64,000 nt of DNA, from NCBI GenBank assembly GCA_947247005.1, contig OX365948.1, positions 12,141,455 through 12,205,454 of the forward strand, given 5' to 3'. This stretch comes from Spisula solida. Its lineage: Eukaryota; Mollusca; Bivalvia; Venerida; Mactridae. The position numbers and the translations under genes were made by a program. Shown piece after piece: positions 41,400 to 57,329 of this stretch (position 1 is its first letter; every line of letters begins with the position of its first letter). Under the pieces are notes generated by a model. The model searched no databases and was not told the origin of the DNA. It worked only from the letters and a program-made list of their open reading frames with translations.

Positions 41400-43010
41400 A
41401 ATAAATCTATTTTGCCAGGGCAAGGGTATCACGCCCGGATTTCTTCCATCACACAACTGTTTCTTCCCCTTAAAATCGGAGGTCATTGGCCAACCTTGTA
41501 GAGAAAAGCCAAATGACACGCACTTACGATGGTCTTAGTCGAACGCAAACAATCAAACAAACAACACATTTCATTTATTAGGCGATGCGTAAACCGTAGT
41601 TATTTATGCCAATTGTGTCGTACACCGATTTTCTATCTGATATAGCTCCAATCGCCTGACCTTCATTTGTCGGAATACTCTAGACGATCAACTGGTGGAA
41701 CCGAGTGCGATACCCGTATTGGCTCGATAATCTTATTATATCGCCATGTGTACTTCATATGTGGAGAATTTATCAGTTGCTAGATGAACGTGTTAGGTCA
41801 ACGACCTACGTATAACGCAAAACTTGATACTGATAAACTACGTAAATTCCACGAAAACAAATTTATAACCTCAACATATTTCGCAAATTGCTTTGTTTAT
41901 TTTAGCGGCCGTGTCTAAGTATTTTTCAGTCATAAACGGCCGTAAGTAAACCAAATTTGTTGTTCTGTGGCTGTATTCACATAGCAAAAATCTTAAATTT
42001 CCTTAAGTATATGAGCTAAACAGGAAACTAAAGATTATCAATGTTTTACATAGTTAAGAAGCATTTTGTAAAGATCTACAATAATCACAAAGGAAACTAT
42101 TCGTTTCTTGGTCGGAAATATGTGTAGCTCAACGATTGTTTAACTTCAGTCAAAACATTTAAGTGTTCCCTTAAGAAGTTAAGATGCTTTGTGATTACCA
42201 GCTCTGGATTCAGTTATCAGCCAGTACTAACTTGCTCTACACGCAGCAACTGACAACCTCTCCACATACGATGCGTTTACCAAAAACTTTTCGCATGTTG
42301 AAAGTGCATGTATGTAATGTACGTGTACATGCATTAACATTTACACAATCATTTGTAATTGTTCTGATAATGAGAACAGGAAATAGCTCGCGTATTATCT
42401 TCCTGATTATGTCTCATTTAATGCAAGGAAATGATTTGATATGGGATATGAAGTAGAAACAAACTGGTTCTGTATTCACACACATTTTAGAACCAAACTG
42501 GTTCCGTATTCACACATATTTTGAGACCGGAATTCAGACTAAATATTTGAAAATGTTAAAATGTTGTTTCCCTGTCATGGTGATGTAATGATTTCAATAA
42601 AATAATATAGTAACAACAATTACACAGACAAAATTACATCGGTTCACATACATTAGAAAATTAATCTAACTTATTCAAAGTTTAGATGATTCAGTGTGAA
42701 AGTTCATGAATAAGAATCCTGCACTCATGTGTACACACTCTCTGTCACCGGGCACTCATGTACTCACACACTGAGTCATCACAATACGATCAATCATTAA
42801 CATTAATGTGCACAAACATGAACGAACTACAATGTACATGTATTTATACGTATAAAACACTTTCGATGAGTGTATTGAGTTTTAAACATTACATGGATGT
42901 AAACCATCTCATTAATAAGACTCAATACTAAAAAGTTAAAAACACTACAACCTATTTATTAGACCAGTGTAATTTACTGTACATTGTACATAAGGAAGAG
43001 CCCTATACTT
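41400..43010. other. Intergenic, no gene recognised
   Basis: AT-rich. A short direct repeat at about 42461-42530 has AAACTGGTTC(T/C)GTATTCACAC twice. Nothing else stands out. Confidence 0.45.
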
Positions 43011-43011
43011 G

Positions 43012-44553
43012 TATCCGGCAATACATTGTAAGGAAGTTTTGTTCAGTCATGTACTCGGTTGTACATTGTAAGGAAGTTTCCCAACTGACAAATGTTACAG
43101 CGTTAGTTTTATCTTGGTGCCTGGCGGAAGATTGCTGGGTTATTATTATTGATTTTAGTTTGAAAAAGAGGGGGGGGCTTGCTCTGAAAAGACCCCCCCC
43201 CCCCAAAAAAATACCCCCGGCCATACATCAACATTTTTCCACGCAGAACATGGTTGAAGTAACAAGATTTGGTTGTACATTGTAAGGACGTTTTGTTCAG
43301 CGTCCAGTACCCGGTTGTACATTGTAAGGAAGTTTTGTTCAGCGTCATGTACCCGGTAGTACATTGTAAGGAAGTTTTGTTCAGTCATGTACCCGATTGT
43401 ACATTGTAAGGACGTTTTGTTCAGCGTCATGTACCCAGTAGTACATTGTAAGGACGTTTTGTTCAGCGTCATGTACCCAGTAGTACATTGTAAGGACGTT
43501 TTGTTCAGCGTCATGTACCCAGTAGTACATTGTAAGGACGTTTTGTTCAGCGTCATGTACCCAGTAGTACATTGTAAGGAAGTTGTGTTCAGCGTCATGT
43601 ACCCGATTGTACATTGTAAGGAAGTTGTGTTCAGTCATGTACCCGATTGTACATTGTAAGGACGTTTTGTTCAGCGTCATGTACCCAGTAGTACATTGTA
43701 AGGACGTTTTGTTCAGCGTCATGTACCCAGTAGTACATTGTAAGGACGTTTTGTTCAGCGTCATGTACCCAGTAGTACATTGTAAGGACGTTTTGTTCAG
43801 TCATGTACCCAGTAGTACATTGTAAGGAAGTTGTGTTCAGCGTCATGTACCCGATTGTACATTGTAAGGAAGTTGTGTTCAGTCATGTACCCGATTGTAC
43901 ATTGTAAGGACGTTTTGTTCAGCGTCATGTACCCGGTAGTACATTGTAAGGACGTTTTGTTCAGCGTCATGTACCCAGTAGTACATTGTAAGGACGTTTT
44001 GTTCAGCGTCATGTACCCAGTAGTACATTGTAAGGACGTTTTGTTCAGCGTCATGTACCCAGTAGTACATTGTAAGGACGTTTTGTTCAGCGTCATGTAC
44101 CCAGTAGTACATTGTAAGGACGTTTTGTTCAGCGTCATGTACCCGGTAGTACATTGTAAGGACGTTTTGTTCAGTCATGTACCCAGTAGTACATTGTAAG
44201 GAAGTTGTGTTCAGCGTCATGTACCCGATTGTACATTGTAAGGAAGTTGTGTTCAGTCATGTACCCGATTGTACATTGTAAGGACGTTTTGTTCAGCGTC
44301 ATGTACCCGGTAGTACATTGTAAGGACGTTTTGTTCAGCGTCATGTACCCAGTTGTACATTGTAAGGACGTTTTGTTCAGCGTCATGTACCCAGTAGTAG
44401 ATTGTAAGGACGTTTTGTTCAGCGTCATGTACCCGGTAGTACATTGTAAGGAAGTTGTGTTCAGCGTCATGTACCCGGTAGTACATTGTAAGGAAGTTTT
44501 GTTCAGTCATGTACCCGGTAGTACATTGTAAGGAAGTTTTGTACAGCGTCCAG
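43012..44553 (+). repeat. 42/40-bp satellite with higher-order structure
   Basis: Unit: GTCATGTACCCAGTAGTACA then TTGTAAGGACGTTTTGTTCA and GC, 42 bp; a 40-bp variant lacks CG in CAGCGTCATG. Variant pairs (GAAGTTGTGTTCAG with CCCGATTG) recur at 43583, 43831 and 44205, giving higher-order periods of 248 bp (4x42+2x40) and 374 bp (7x42+2x40). The unit is open in several frames on both strands, which explains the many ORFs. A foreign insert interrupts it at about 43080-43271. Confidence 0.93.
43080..43271. other. Insert in the satellite with G8 and long C tracts
   Basis: Non-satellite sequence of about 190 bp between units, with GAGGGGGGGGCTTG at about 43168 and then a long C run and an A run near 43192-43212. 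The source is unknown. Confidence 0.6.
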
Positions 44554-44745
44554 TAGCAGTTAGCGAAGTGGATAGAGCACTCGCTATCTACCCTAGCAGT
44601 TAGCGAAGTGGATAAAACATTCCCTATCTACCCTAGCAATTAGCGAAGTGGATAAAACATTCGCTATCTACCCTAGCAATTGGCGAAAGGGATAATACAC
44701 TCGCTATCTACGCTAGCAGTTAGAGACGTGGACAGAGCTATCGTT
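44554..44745 (+). repeat. 40-bp tandem repeat with tRNA A-box-like core
   Basis: Units start at 44561, 44601, 44641, 44681 and 44721, exactly 40 bp apart, degrading to the right. Each has CAGTTAGCGAAGTGGATA, like a tRNA box A region, and a TAGCGA...TCGCTA hairpin. It abuts the 42-bp satellite with no gap. Confidence 0.85.
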
Positions 44746-45540
44746 TGTTAGTCGTTTGGAATACGGGATGTTCGTCCATAACATTTTCTACAGTCATGTC
44801 CACAACACATGGATACGTTAAGTGCGTAAGTCCAAGTTAGTTTTGTTTGAGAAAAACGGGTTAGCCCAAATGTCAACGTCTCATATGACTGAAACAATTT
44901 TGAAAAACGGCGCCAACCATGAGATTACAAACACACAACATATTTTTAAAAAAGTACGAAACAGTTAATCACAGGTATAATTATGACTAACGTCGCGTTA
45001 TGTGAGACACAGGAACACAGAGTGTGTTGTACACATAAGTTAATTAGTTACGAACATGGAACAATTGTTATAAGTTAGTGAACTGACATAAATAAAAGTG
45101 TTGATTTATGAAAGATATCTATAGACCATGCATTGTGTAATTGCTGACAAGGTGAGCTTGGGTTACCGTTATATTGACAGCGATTTATTAAGGTCAATTT
45201 ATGTTCATGGGTCAATGGTGTTCATACCCAGCCATTTTGTCTGCACATGACCTATAATTCCACTAAACAACGACTAGATATTATGTTTCAAAATGAAACA
45301 CCAGTTACCCAATTGCAACTAACGATGAATAATTACCGCAAGTCTAGTTATTTGATTTTAAACGTTTGAAGTAAGGCACCAGACAAGTTCATAGCTTCAA
45401 AAACCCTCAACAACAATAATTTTCTAAACTAAATAATCAATCAAAAGTATCTTTATTCGTCATTTTGACTTGGATCACTTTCATACAGAGCTAGCATTTT
45501 GTATTGTTCCTTTATTTACCTTTCGTGTTTTGCTGTTTCT

Positions 45541-45672
45541 GTTGAGTGCAGCCTTCCCTGTCTAGTTTGTTATCATCGTTTAGTGATGTTCACTCACAAC
45601 TCCACTGTTGAGTGCAGCATTCCCTGTCTAGTTTGTTATCATCGTGATGTTCACTCAAAACTCTACTGTTAG
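45541..45672 (+). repeat. Two-copy 66-bp tandem repeat
   Basis: GTTGAGTGCAGC(C/A)TTCCCTG starts at 45541 and 45607, with CTAGTTTGTTATCATCGT in both. A similar piece (GTTGAGTGTTGCCTTCCCTG) sits near 14514 in the EGF gene intron. Confidence 0.7.
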
Positions 45673-46524
45673 TAGTCTCGTGCAAATGTGGTATATTTTT
45701 GTGCTCATTTGCATAATCTTTGTTTCGATATAATTTCATGATTCTATAAAAACGAGTGTAATACCATTATAATTGAATTAACACAGTGGTTATGTGGACG
45801 ATTTAGGGGCAGATAACTCCGAAACAAGTGTTTTTTCTGATTCTAACATGAAAAGTTATGTTCATATATACCAACTTGGGAAAATTGCTCCATCTTTCAT
45901 ACAATAAACTGCTGCCAGTGTCTAACCTATGTTTCACAACGCAAGGGTAGGCTAATAAAGTATGCGTATCTACATTTCCATGAGCCTTCACAAAGAAGAC
46001 AATTTTTCATACTTCATGGGCAATAACAACGTTGTTCATAAATCAGCTAGTTGAAAGTTGTAGGGTCGCATTCTAACAGTAGTGACAACATTACAACATT
46101 GCCACACATGCTGAAGAAGATTATCATAGAATCCCTGCATAATGCAGGTCACATTATACAATGTGCATGTATGTATGTACAGAGCTGTGCCATATACCTA
46201 GCAGTACCGTTCTTATTGGTTTTATACCTAACTGTGGAGAAATCGAGATTCAATGAATATTTTATAAAAAATAATGGTTCAAAGACCGGGAATCTTTTTA
46301 TTTCGACCATAAAGACTATTGATCTAGTACGTGTTGCCTCGTAATTCCGATATCCAGATACGAACAACGTGTGATGAGTAATTAACCATATAACCAGTAT
46401 AGACAGCTTCGTGTGACTTGGCATTGTGAACTTGGTATGGCGTTACTAGTGTACCCTGAGTTGTAGAATGCTAGACGATAACCAAGTTTATTTGTTTCAC
46501 AACAACTTTTCATGTATATACGGC

Positions 46525-46712
46525 GGCCGATGCACCAAACCAGGTTCCCTTACCAGTTCATACGGAACCGTAAACTTTTCCACCTGTAAAGGAAATACGA
46601 CATTATTGTCAAATTTTCATGGAAGGGTATGACCTGCCGCGACTTGGAATCGAACCAGGATCGCCGGGTTACACGTCTGGTACACTAACCACTGGACCAC
46701 GACGGTGGCTCT
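46525..46712 (-). mobile_element. tRNA-derived SINE, family 3
   Basis: On the - strand: box A-like GTGGTCCAGTGG, box B GGTTCGATTCC, then a body with AAATTTGACAATAATGTCGT and a tail GGAACCTGG. The head is the best tRNA-like sequence in the window. Confidence 0.6.
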
Positions 46713-46879
46713 ATAGTTAGACGGAGTATTGAACTTTGAGTTGTTGATGTAGAGGGTGGGGATACTGTGGTAAATGACAGAGAACAAACTGATGATGTTT
46801 ACTTACTTAAAGTTGTCATCATTTTTGGTGGTAATATTCGTGTTTCTGAAAGAGTTGATTGGTTGGGTGATGTTGGTGG

Positions 46880-47452
46880 TGGTGGTGGTGGTGGTGGTGG
46901 TGGTGATATGTTGCTGCTGATGGTGTTTATTTCTGTTGTTAGAGGGGTGGTGATAGTGTTGCTGCTGATGGTGTTTATTTCTGTTGTTAGAGGGGGTGGT
47001 GATATTGTTGCTGCTGATGGTGTTTATTTCTGTTGTTAGGGGGGTGGTGATATTGTTGCTGCTGGCGGTGTTTATTTCTGTTGTTAGAGGGGGTGGTGAT
47101 AGTGTTGCTGCTGATGGTGTTTATTTCTGTTGTTAGAGGGGGTGGTGATATTGTTGCTGCTGATGGTGTTTATTTCTGTTGTTAGAGGTGGTGGTGATAG
47201 TGTTGCTGCTGATGGTATTTATTTCTGTTGTTAGAGGGGTGGTGATAGTGTTGCTGCTGATGGTGTTTATTTCTGTTGTTAGAGGTGGTGGTGAGATGTT
47301 GCTGCTGATGGTGTTTATTTCTGTTGTTAGGGGGGTGGTGATATTGTTGCTGCTGGCGGTGTTTATTTCTGTTGTTAGAGGGGTGGTGATAGTGTTGCTG
47401 CTGATGGTGTTTATTTCTGTTGTTAGAGGGGGTGGTGACATGTTGCCATGCG
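46880..47452 (+). repeat. 48-49-bp minisatellite, with GGT run at its left end
   Basis: About eleven copies of GCTGCTGATGGTGTTTATTT / CTGTTGTTAGAGGGGTGGTG, period 48 or 49 bp, preceded by (GGT)n at 46875-46905. ORFs on both strands (VLLLMVFISVVRG; TTEINTISSN) are repeat artefacts. Confidence 0.92.
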
Positions 47453-47741
47453 CTGATTGAGGTGGTGCAAGTTGTTGAGGTGTATTTTTTGTCATTTTAG
47501 ATACATTTATACATGCTGCGTCGTATACAAGCATGTCAACATTGTTTGAAGCAGACGCCTTACCTACAATCGGAAGGTCCGACGTCTGTACACTGGCAGT
47601 ACTATTGTACTATTGTAATTGATTCCCAATCTCTTTCCAATTTTGAGAAATCGAAAACGACATAATCCGTGCGTTTTTAAATGTGTTCAGTATATTTAGT
47701 GGTTTCCTTACTAAATTATTAATAAATCATACATTTACATA

Positions 47742-47845
47742 ATGATGATGACGATGTTGCTGATGTCGATGTTGATGATGACGATGTTGATGATGACGAT
47801 GTTGATGGTGATGGTGATGTTGATTATGATGATTACCATGTTGAC
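47742..47845 (+). repeat. GATGATGACGATGTT microsatellite
   Basis: Imperfect (GATGATGACGATGTT)n shifting to GATGGTGATGTT. Simple repeat. Confidence 0.85.
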
Positions 47846-48261
47846 AAACTAGTATTCTGTATTCATTTCCAATCCAATATAACATTGAATATTTAGATGT
47901 GAATCAATATATATAACATATACTGTATAGATAGCATGTTTTATTTCTGAAGTCATGTACATCTATCAATGTCGATATACCCGATTTATAATAATCAGCA
48001 CTACTTTGTCTGGGTTTGATTTTAATAAATCATAACGTAATGTGATACCCCAACCTACTGAAATCATTTGGCAAATTTTTATCCTACTTTATTTTACAAT
48101 GTTACGTAAAAAATGTCATAAATATCGGTATAATACAAAAGTACACATATATACAGGTTTGATAATATAGCTGGCTGCACACAAAGTGTAATAAATCGTC
48201 ACGTGACTGAATACGAGACAACATTAATGAGCAGTATGTTCAGTGATGTTTCAAAACGTTA

Positions 48262-48271
48262 CCATATAAGG
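48262..48271 (+). promoter_or_regulatory. CArG box of actin gene 4
   Basis: CCATATAAGG, perfect, 91 bp upstream of TATA. Palindromic E-boxes lie at 48198-48207 (GTCACGTGAC) and 48319-48324 (CACGTG). Confidence 0.82.
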
Positions 48272-48352
48272 TAAAACGTATTGGAAAACGGGCAGTCTAT
48301 TCTTAGAGTAACGTGGGTCACGTGAATATTGATAAGGGTCGCGTAGAGAAGG

Positions 48353-48358
48353 TATAAA
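48353..48358 (+). promoter_or_regulatory. TATA box of actin gene 4
   Basis: TATAAA 109 bp upstream of the ATG. Confidence 0.75.
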
Positions 48359-48440
48359 GTTTGTTTTACACGAATCGACCGTCCACTATACGAACACTTC
48401 TCTGACGGTCAGGTTGGATATATTTGTTGCATTTAATTAA

Positions 48441-52467
<4,027 letters not shown>

Positions 52468-52561
52468 ACTTGACATTTATCTAATTATCCCATTAGTGCA
52501 ATTATCCGTCATTTGTACTTGTTGACAATATTTTTGTATGACTTCTTCGTTGCAATTACCG

Positions 52562-52567
52562 AATAAA
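52562..52567 (+). other. Polyadenylation signal of actin 4
   Basis: AATAAA 95 bp after the stop codon. Confidence 0.7.
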
Positions 52568-52968
52568 ACCGTAATATCCACATGCGTTTTATGCTTGCCC
52601 ATGTAATAATACAGATACAGGTCCGTCTGAGAGTGACACCATCGTCAATAATGCGTCTTTGCAATAATTTGTCATAAAAATGAAATATCCCATAATGTTT
52701 ACGAAAATTTTCATGAAATCTTAGTTAAGTGGTGGTAGTTATATGGCTCCATAGTCATATTAAAGTAGCACAATCATGCTTTTAGTTACAATCTGGCCTG
52801 ACAGTTGGAGACTGTGTCATATTATCCTAACAGTGCCCTCTAGGAACCAATAGGTTTGGTAACTTTGAACTGGTACCTGGGAATAGAAAACATTGATGGT
52901 GCAATAACGGAAACACACGAAAAATAATATGCCCAGTTCAATATTGCCACACTTTATAATTATATATC

Positions 52969-53182
52969 TATAACTCCAACGCGATAAATTGCAATACAAA
53001 AACAAACGCAAAATCCGCTATATTTATCGTTTCTGAATATTTAGGAGCATGAAAACTTCACATATTGCGCTAAATGTTTGAGTGCTTTCGTTGGTAATTG
53101 TTTCGGTCCTTTTAATCCATAACAAAAATATAGGCAATATTGTGTTTGTTTTTGTACTGCAATTTATCGCTTTGAAGTTATA
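52969..53182. mobile_element. MITE, family T, copy 1
   Basis: 214 bp with inverted ends: TATAACTCCAACGCGATAAA and TTTATCGCTTTGAAGTTATA. The interior matches copy 2 (54048-54252) in reverse orientation, e.g. GGACCG, CAAACATTT and GCGGA...TT. Confidence 0.75.
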
Positions 53183-53273
53183 CGAACAACGATACAATGA
53201 GAATCAAACACGAGAAATATTGTTCCAGCATCAAGTTATATGACTTCCGTACACATGGAATACAATCTTGAAC

Positions 53274-53287
53274 ACCCCCCCCCCCCC
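53274..53287. repeat. Poly-C tract
   Basis: Uninterrupted C run of about 14. Similar tracts occur near 16613, 43192 and 51308 (the last in the actin 4 intron). Confidence 0.85.
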
Positions 53288-53820
53288 ATTCCTGGAGGCT
53301 AAAGGTCTCGTCACTTGAGCACAGTAAACAAGTGCACCTTTATTTCAATGGATGTTCTCGCATTACAAGAACAAATATAGAACATTACGATTTAATCTTC
53401 TAGCAATTACTAGTTTATATTTCTATGAAAAAAAATGCAGAAGAGCCCTAAAAATATCCAGATCATTTATGCTTTGCAAATGCTTTGAAAACATATTAAG
53501 GCTTTAATTTTGAGATAGACGCATGATGATTACGTCACATGCTGTACCAGTAATCGCGAGCTTTGCGTTAAAAGCATTTGTAATAAATGATCCGTACATA
53601 TTTGTTAATAGGTTCTTCCGCATTTTTCATACGAATATGAACTAGTTATTAAGTAGGTCAATCGCAATTTTTAGACATCAAAAGATAAGGGCACATCCCG
53701 TTAAGTTATATATATATTTCGTGCCCTTTAATGTTTGTATCTCGTACACTGTGCAGTAGCGTAACCTTGGTAACACGTTATGAAACCAAGCAATCAGAAA
53801 TCAGTCACAGTGCATCCTGT

Positions 53821-54051
53821 TATAAATCTGGCGAAATAAATTGCAAGAAAAATAAACTGCAATATCAACTGTCTATATTTCTTGATAATTGGTTAAAATT
53901 AATGGCATTGGCGTTGATTCTTGGACACCTTCAAACAATAACTATACTTATTTTTATACAACACAACATCAATACAGTTGGATTCCAAATATTCAGAAAC
54001 GATACATAAATGTGTTGTTTGCAATTTACCGCGCTCAATGTGAGTTGTATA
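53821..54051. mobile_element. MITE, family T, degraded copy (possible)
   Basis: Left end TATAAATCTGGCGAAATAAA then TTGCAAG, right end GTTTGCAATTTACCGCGCTC to GTTGTATA; both resemble the family ends. The interior was not matched. It touches copy 2. Confidence 0.45.
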
Positions 54052-54252
54052 ACTCTAACGCGATAAATTGCAGTAAAAAAACAAACACATTATTGCCAAT
54101 ATTTTAGTTATATGTATTAAAATCAAGGACCGTAATTTAGCCTATAAAAGCATTGCCATTCAAACATTTGGCACAACATACTCCTACATAAATACAGCGG
54201 AGTTTATGACTGTTTTTGTATTGCAATTTAAATAAATTGCGCTAAAGTTATA
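54048..54252. mobile_element. MITE, family T, copy 2
   Basis: 205 bp; ends TATAACTCTAACGCGATAAA and AAATAAATTGCGCTAAAGTT then ATA. The interior is homologous to the reverse complement of copy 1 (52969-53182). Confidence 0.75.
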
Positions 54253-54853
54253 ACCCTTGAATAATTTGTAACAGTGATTTTGAAAAACAAAGGGAAACAA
54301 CTTGTACATTAACGCTATGCTATTAAATCACTAGTCGTTGTCTCCCCTTTCACGAAATAGCCATTCTAAACGGTTACACTGTGCATTTGGACACGTGCAT
54401 GGTCGTAATGTACCTGTAAAGTAATGGGCCGCACTTTGGTGTTTAATACCATACACGTAAATAGTGCTTTGAGCTGTCGGGGTTAAAACACTGCCTAATT
54501 TTTTATCTGAACTCACTTTGGTGTTAAAAAATCATAGTGTGTTGCATTACTGCATACCTTTTTGAAACAGAACGCATTTTGGTAAAGGCGATTCCAACAC
54601 CATTACATGCGTTACAATGCTAAATAATATAAAAATCAACCTATTACATGGTTATACTTGCAAATTGAAACAGCGGCTGCTCAAACGATATTTAAACATA
54701 ATCGATGAATACATTTTCCACGGTATTGAAAGGGGTAAAGCCACGAAGGGTAAAAAATGGCCCCATGTCCAAATCCTGTGAAAATGATAAATTTATACCA
54801 TCAGTTGAAGTATTTTACAAAAACGGTATTTTTTAAGATTTTTTTTTAAAACT

Positions 54854-54867
54854 GTTACCATGGTAAC
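54854..54867. promoter_or_regulatory. Palindromic X-box-like site 1
   Basis: GTTACCATGGTAAC is a perfect 14-bp palindrome that fits the RFX X-box pattern. No gene is seen nearby, so it may belong to a repeat. Confidence 0.4.
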
Positions 54868-54988
54868 GGGTATAATATTTTGCAAAAAAATGGAAAAAAG
54901 CTTCTATTTCCAAAATAGTGAATCGAAATGTAAGTGCGCATCCATAGAGTGATATTAAGAATTGAAGCTTATCTTTATTATGAATGTG

Positions 54989-55002
54989 GTTGCCATGGTA
55001 AC
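54989..55002. promoter_or_regulatory. X-box-like site 2
   Basis: GTTGCCATGGTAAC, 135 bp from site 1, matches the RFX X-box consensus (GTNRCC then RGYAAC) with a 2-bp gap. Function not shown. Confidence 0.4.
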
Positions 55003-55297
55003 AGTTTTCAAAAAAGGCCCAAAATGCACATTTATGACTCCAAGTTAAATAAAATGACGTTTTTATTAAAGTGGGTGGGGTTCAGTGGAGTATATCAAAA
55101 CAGCAAGGCGTATTTTTTGTAAGTTTTTTTATGTATCATTGAAGTACATTGTCTAATGATTGTGTACAGCATATAAAACATTGTACAATAAGTACTAAAT
55201 GTATTGAAAATATGGCTAAAAGCGGGGTGAATGTCATGCCTTCGTGGCTCTATGACGAGAGGAAATAACGTTGAAGCGGTACCTAAAATCTTAAAAT

Positions 55298-55411
55298 TTA
55301 ATATGGGCACAGCTCTCGACCATCATGAATTGTGCTGTAAACAATGTATTATAAAGTACAATTTCACATTTTAGTCGTCTGATTTTGGTCGAGGACTGTG
55401 CCCATATTCAA
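55298..55411. repeat. Foldback repeat
   Basis: Arms TTAATATGGGCACAGCTCTC (then GACCATC) and GATTTTGGTCGAGGACTGTG (then CCCATATT) are inverted copies with a 56-bp loop. Confidence 0.65.
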
Positions 55412-56607
55412 AAAATCACTTATACTGGAAAAATATGGACAAAATATGCCATTTTTGTGAAAAATGGCCAAACATGGATACCCATTAGTGGACAGGTGAC
55501 AGGTAAAAATCAAATTTGATGAAAAATGCTTCCCTATGCAAACGGATAAAGCTATCCACATTACAAAAATATACAAATGACACATAATAACATACTTTGA
55601 TAATTTAATAATTTTTAGGCAAATTCAGACCTTTCGTGGATATACTCCAAAGTTTTCGGAAAAATGGAAATTACGGAAGAAGGAAAAACTTTTCTCAGCA
55701 CTTACATACTACATATAACAGACGGGTTACGCCTCGATTGATTCGTTTTTGAGGTGTATTCGAAGTATTCGAACGGCATTTTGACAACGCTGTAAAAACT
55801 TCGAACAATTCGAACTATCATTCGAAATGTATTTCGAATTTACATTTTATCTTCATTCAGATTTATTCCGGCTGATTCGAGAGATTCGTTTGATTGGGGT
55901 ATTAATTGTCCTTCCGGCAAGCTTGAAAGTGTGAGAGTTCTCTTTATTGTCAATCTGTGTAAAAATGAAATGATTTTGACAAAACATCCGTCAATGCAGT
56001 GCAACCGAGTATGAAGTATATATGTGTAGAAATGACGGAGAAAACCCTAAGTTCTCCGTGAGGCGATATGACTGAAGATTCGCGACATTTTGATAAACAA
56101 GTGTGCTTTCTCTGCGACAGCTTTTAAACATATTGTCATGGAAACCTTGTGTACACTAAGTGCCGCTTCGAAAAGAAATTATAGTAAGATTTCCTTGCTA
56201 ACAAAATATTTATATAGTCGAAAAACATCGTTGGTTACATATTGTGCGTGGGTTACATGTTTGCGCACTTTGGTGCCCAATATTTAGCGAACACTGGTGT
56301 TCAATCGAGCAATACAAAGTAAAATAAAATGTGACAACAGTGATAGGAATATTCAAATCACTGTGTCCTTGTTAAGCAGAATAAAGTGCTGCCTTGTCAA
56401 AATAAACGGATTCTCAACACCAAAGTGTGTAATACGTGCGTATACATAAAACACTTCGGGATATATGTATGTAGTTCTTTTTTACCGAAGTGCGTTCCAC
56501 ACCAAAGTGCAGTCCATTGCTTAAATACACCGTGACGTTTTAAACAAACGAGCGTCCCTTCGCAGGACTTTTTCGGCTTTACAAGGATGACATTATATGA
56601 ATACGTA

Positions 56608-56732
56608 CATATGACTGCGTGTGTGACATTGATATCGTCTACCCGAGGGTAGAATGTCACCCCGAGGCGAAGCCGAGGATGACATTCTGTTTCGAGGGTT
56701 GAAAATGTCAATGTCACGCACGCAGAAATATG
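56608..56732. repeat. Foldback repeat with CCGAGGCGAAGCCGAGG core
   Basis: Outer arms CATATGACTGCGTGTGTGAC (then ATTGA) and TCAATGTCACGCACGCAGAA (then ATATG); inner arms GAATGTCA and TGACATTC; a GC-rich centre. A small foldback element. Confidence 0.7.
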
Positions 56733-57111
56733 ATATCTATATTATTATACTGAACAATATTAGCACACTTGATGATGTTCACTGCCATGATTGTGATAGT
56801 TATAAACAGTAGACATGACGGTGCTTTCATATAGTGTTATGTATATTGTATATTCCACATTCTATTGCTGGAAAATCTTGTATGATTTCAGCAGTCAATG
56901 AACTAAAATTGCATGATACATTTGTACTAGTATTCAAAATGTCAGGTCTATCACGTGACTTTTCGGTCGTGACCTGTCGACTTGGAAATGCCTTGGACAG
57001 TCATAATGTCTCTCTTTCTGGGAAATGGGGGTTTAGCAATATAGAAAAATTGAGGTATTATAAATGTAAATATATTAACAGAACCAATATAGCGTATACA
57101 GCACAATAAAG

Positions 57112-57265
57112 TATCCTATGTATAGGTTGGGCAGCGGCCATGTTTAGCCGCAACGGATATGACGTTTCGAAAGCTTGGTCAATGCAAACACGGATACCAG
57201 TTCCTGTGACGTCATGTCCGTTGCGGCTAAACATGACTGCTGCACAACCTTCTCTATACATTGGG
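57112..57265. mobile_element. Foldback MITE with about 50-bp arms
   Basis: The left arm (from TCCTATGTATAGGTTGGGCA) and right arm are inverted copies; CATGTTTAGCCGCAACGGA is shared with one mismatch. A spacer of about 40 bp lies between. AGGGTACACTCAGA-type direct repeats follow at 57260-57312. Confidence 0.75.
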
Positions 57266-57329
57266 TACACTCAGATAATTTGATATACATAGGGTACACT
57301 CAGAAAATTTGAAACCATTTATGGGACGA

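Noticed and set aside
43155..44531. Many ORFs on both strands (MYPVVHCKDVLFSV; MTLNKTSLQCTTGY)
   Set aside because: By-products of the 42/40-bp satellite. The 40-bp units shift frame, so no constant protein is kept.
46767..47534. Hydrophobic + strand ORF and Thr/Ser-rich - strand ORF
   Set aside because: Both follow the 48-49-bp minisatellite. The apparent membrane helix is a repeat effect.
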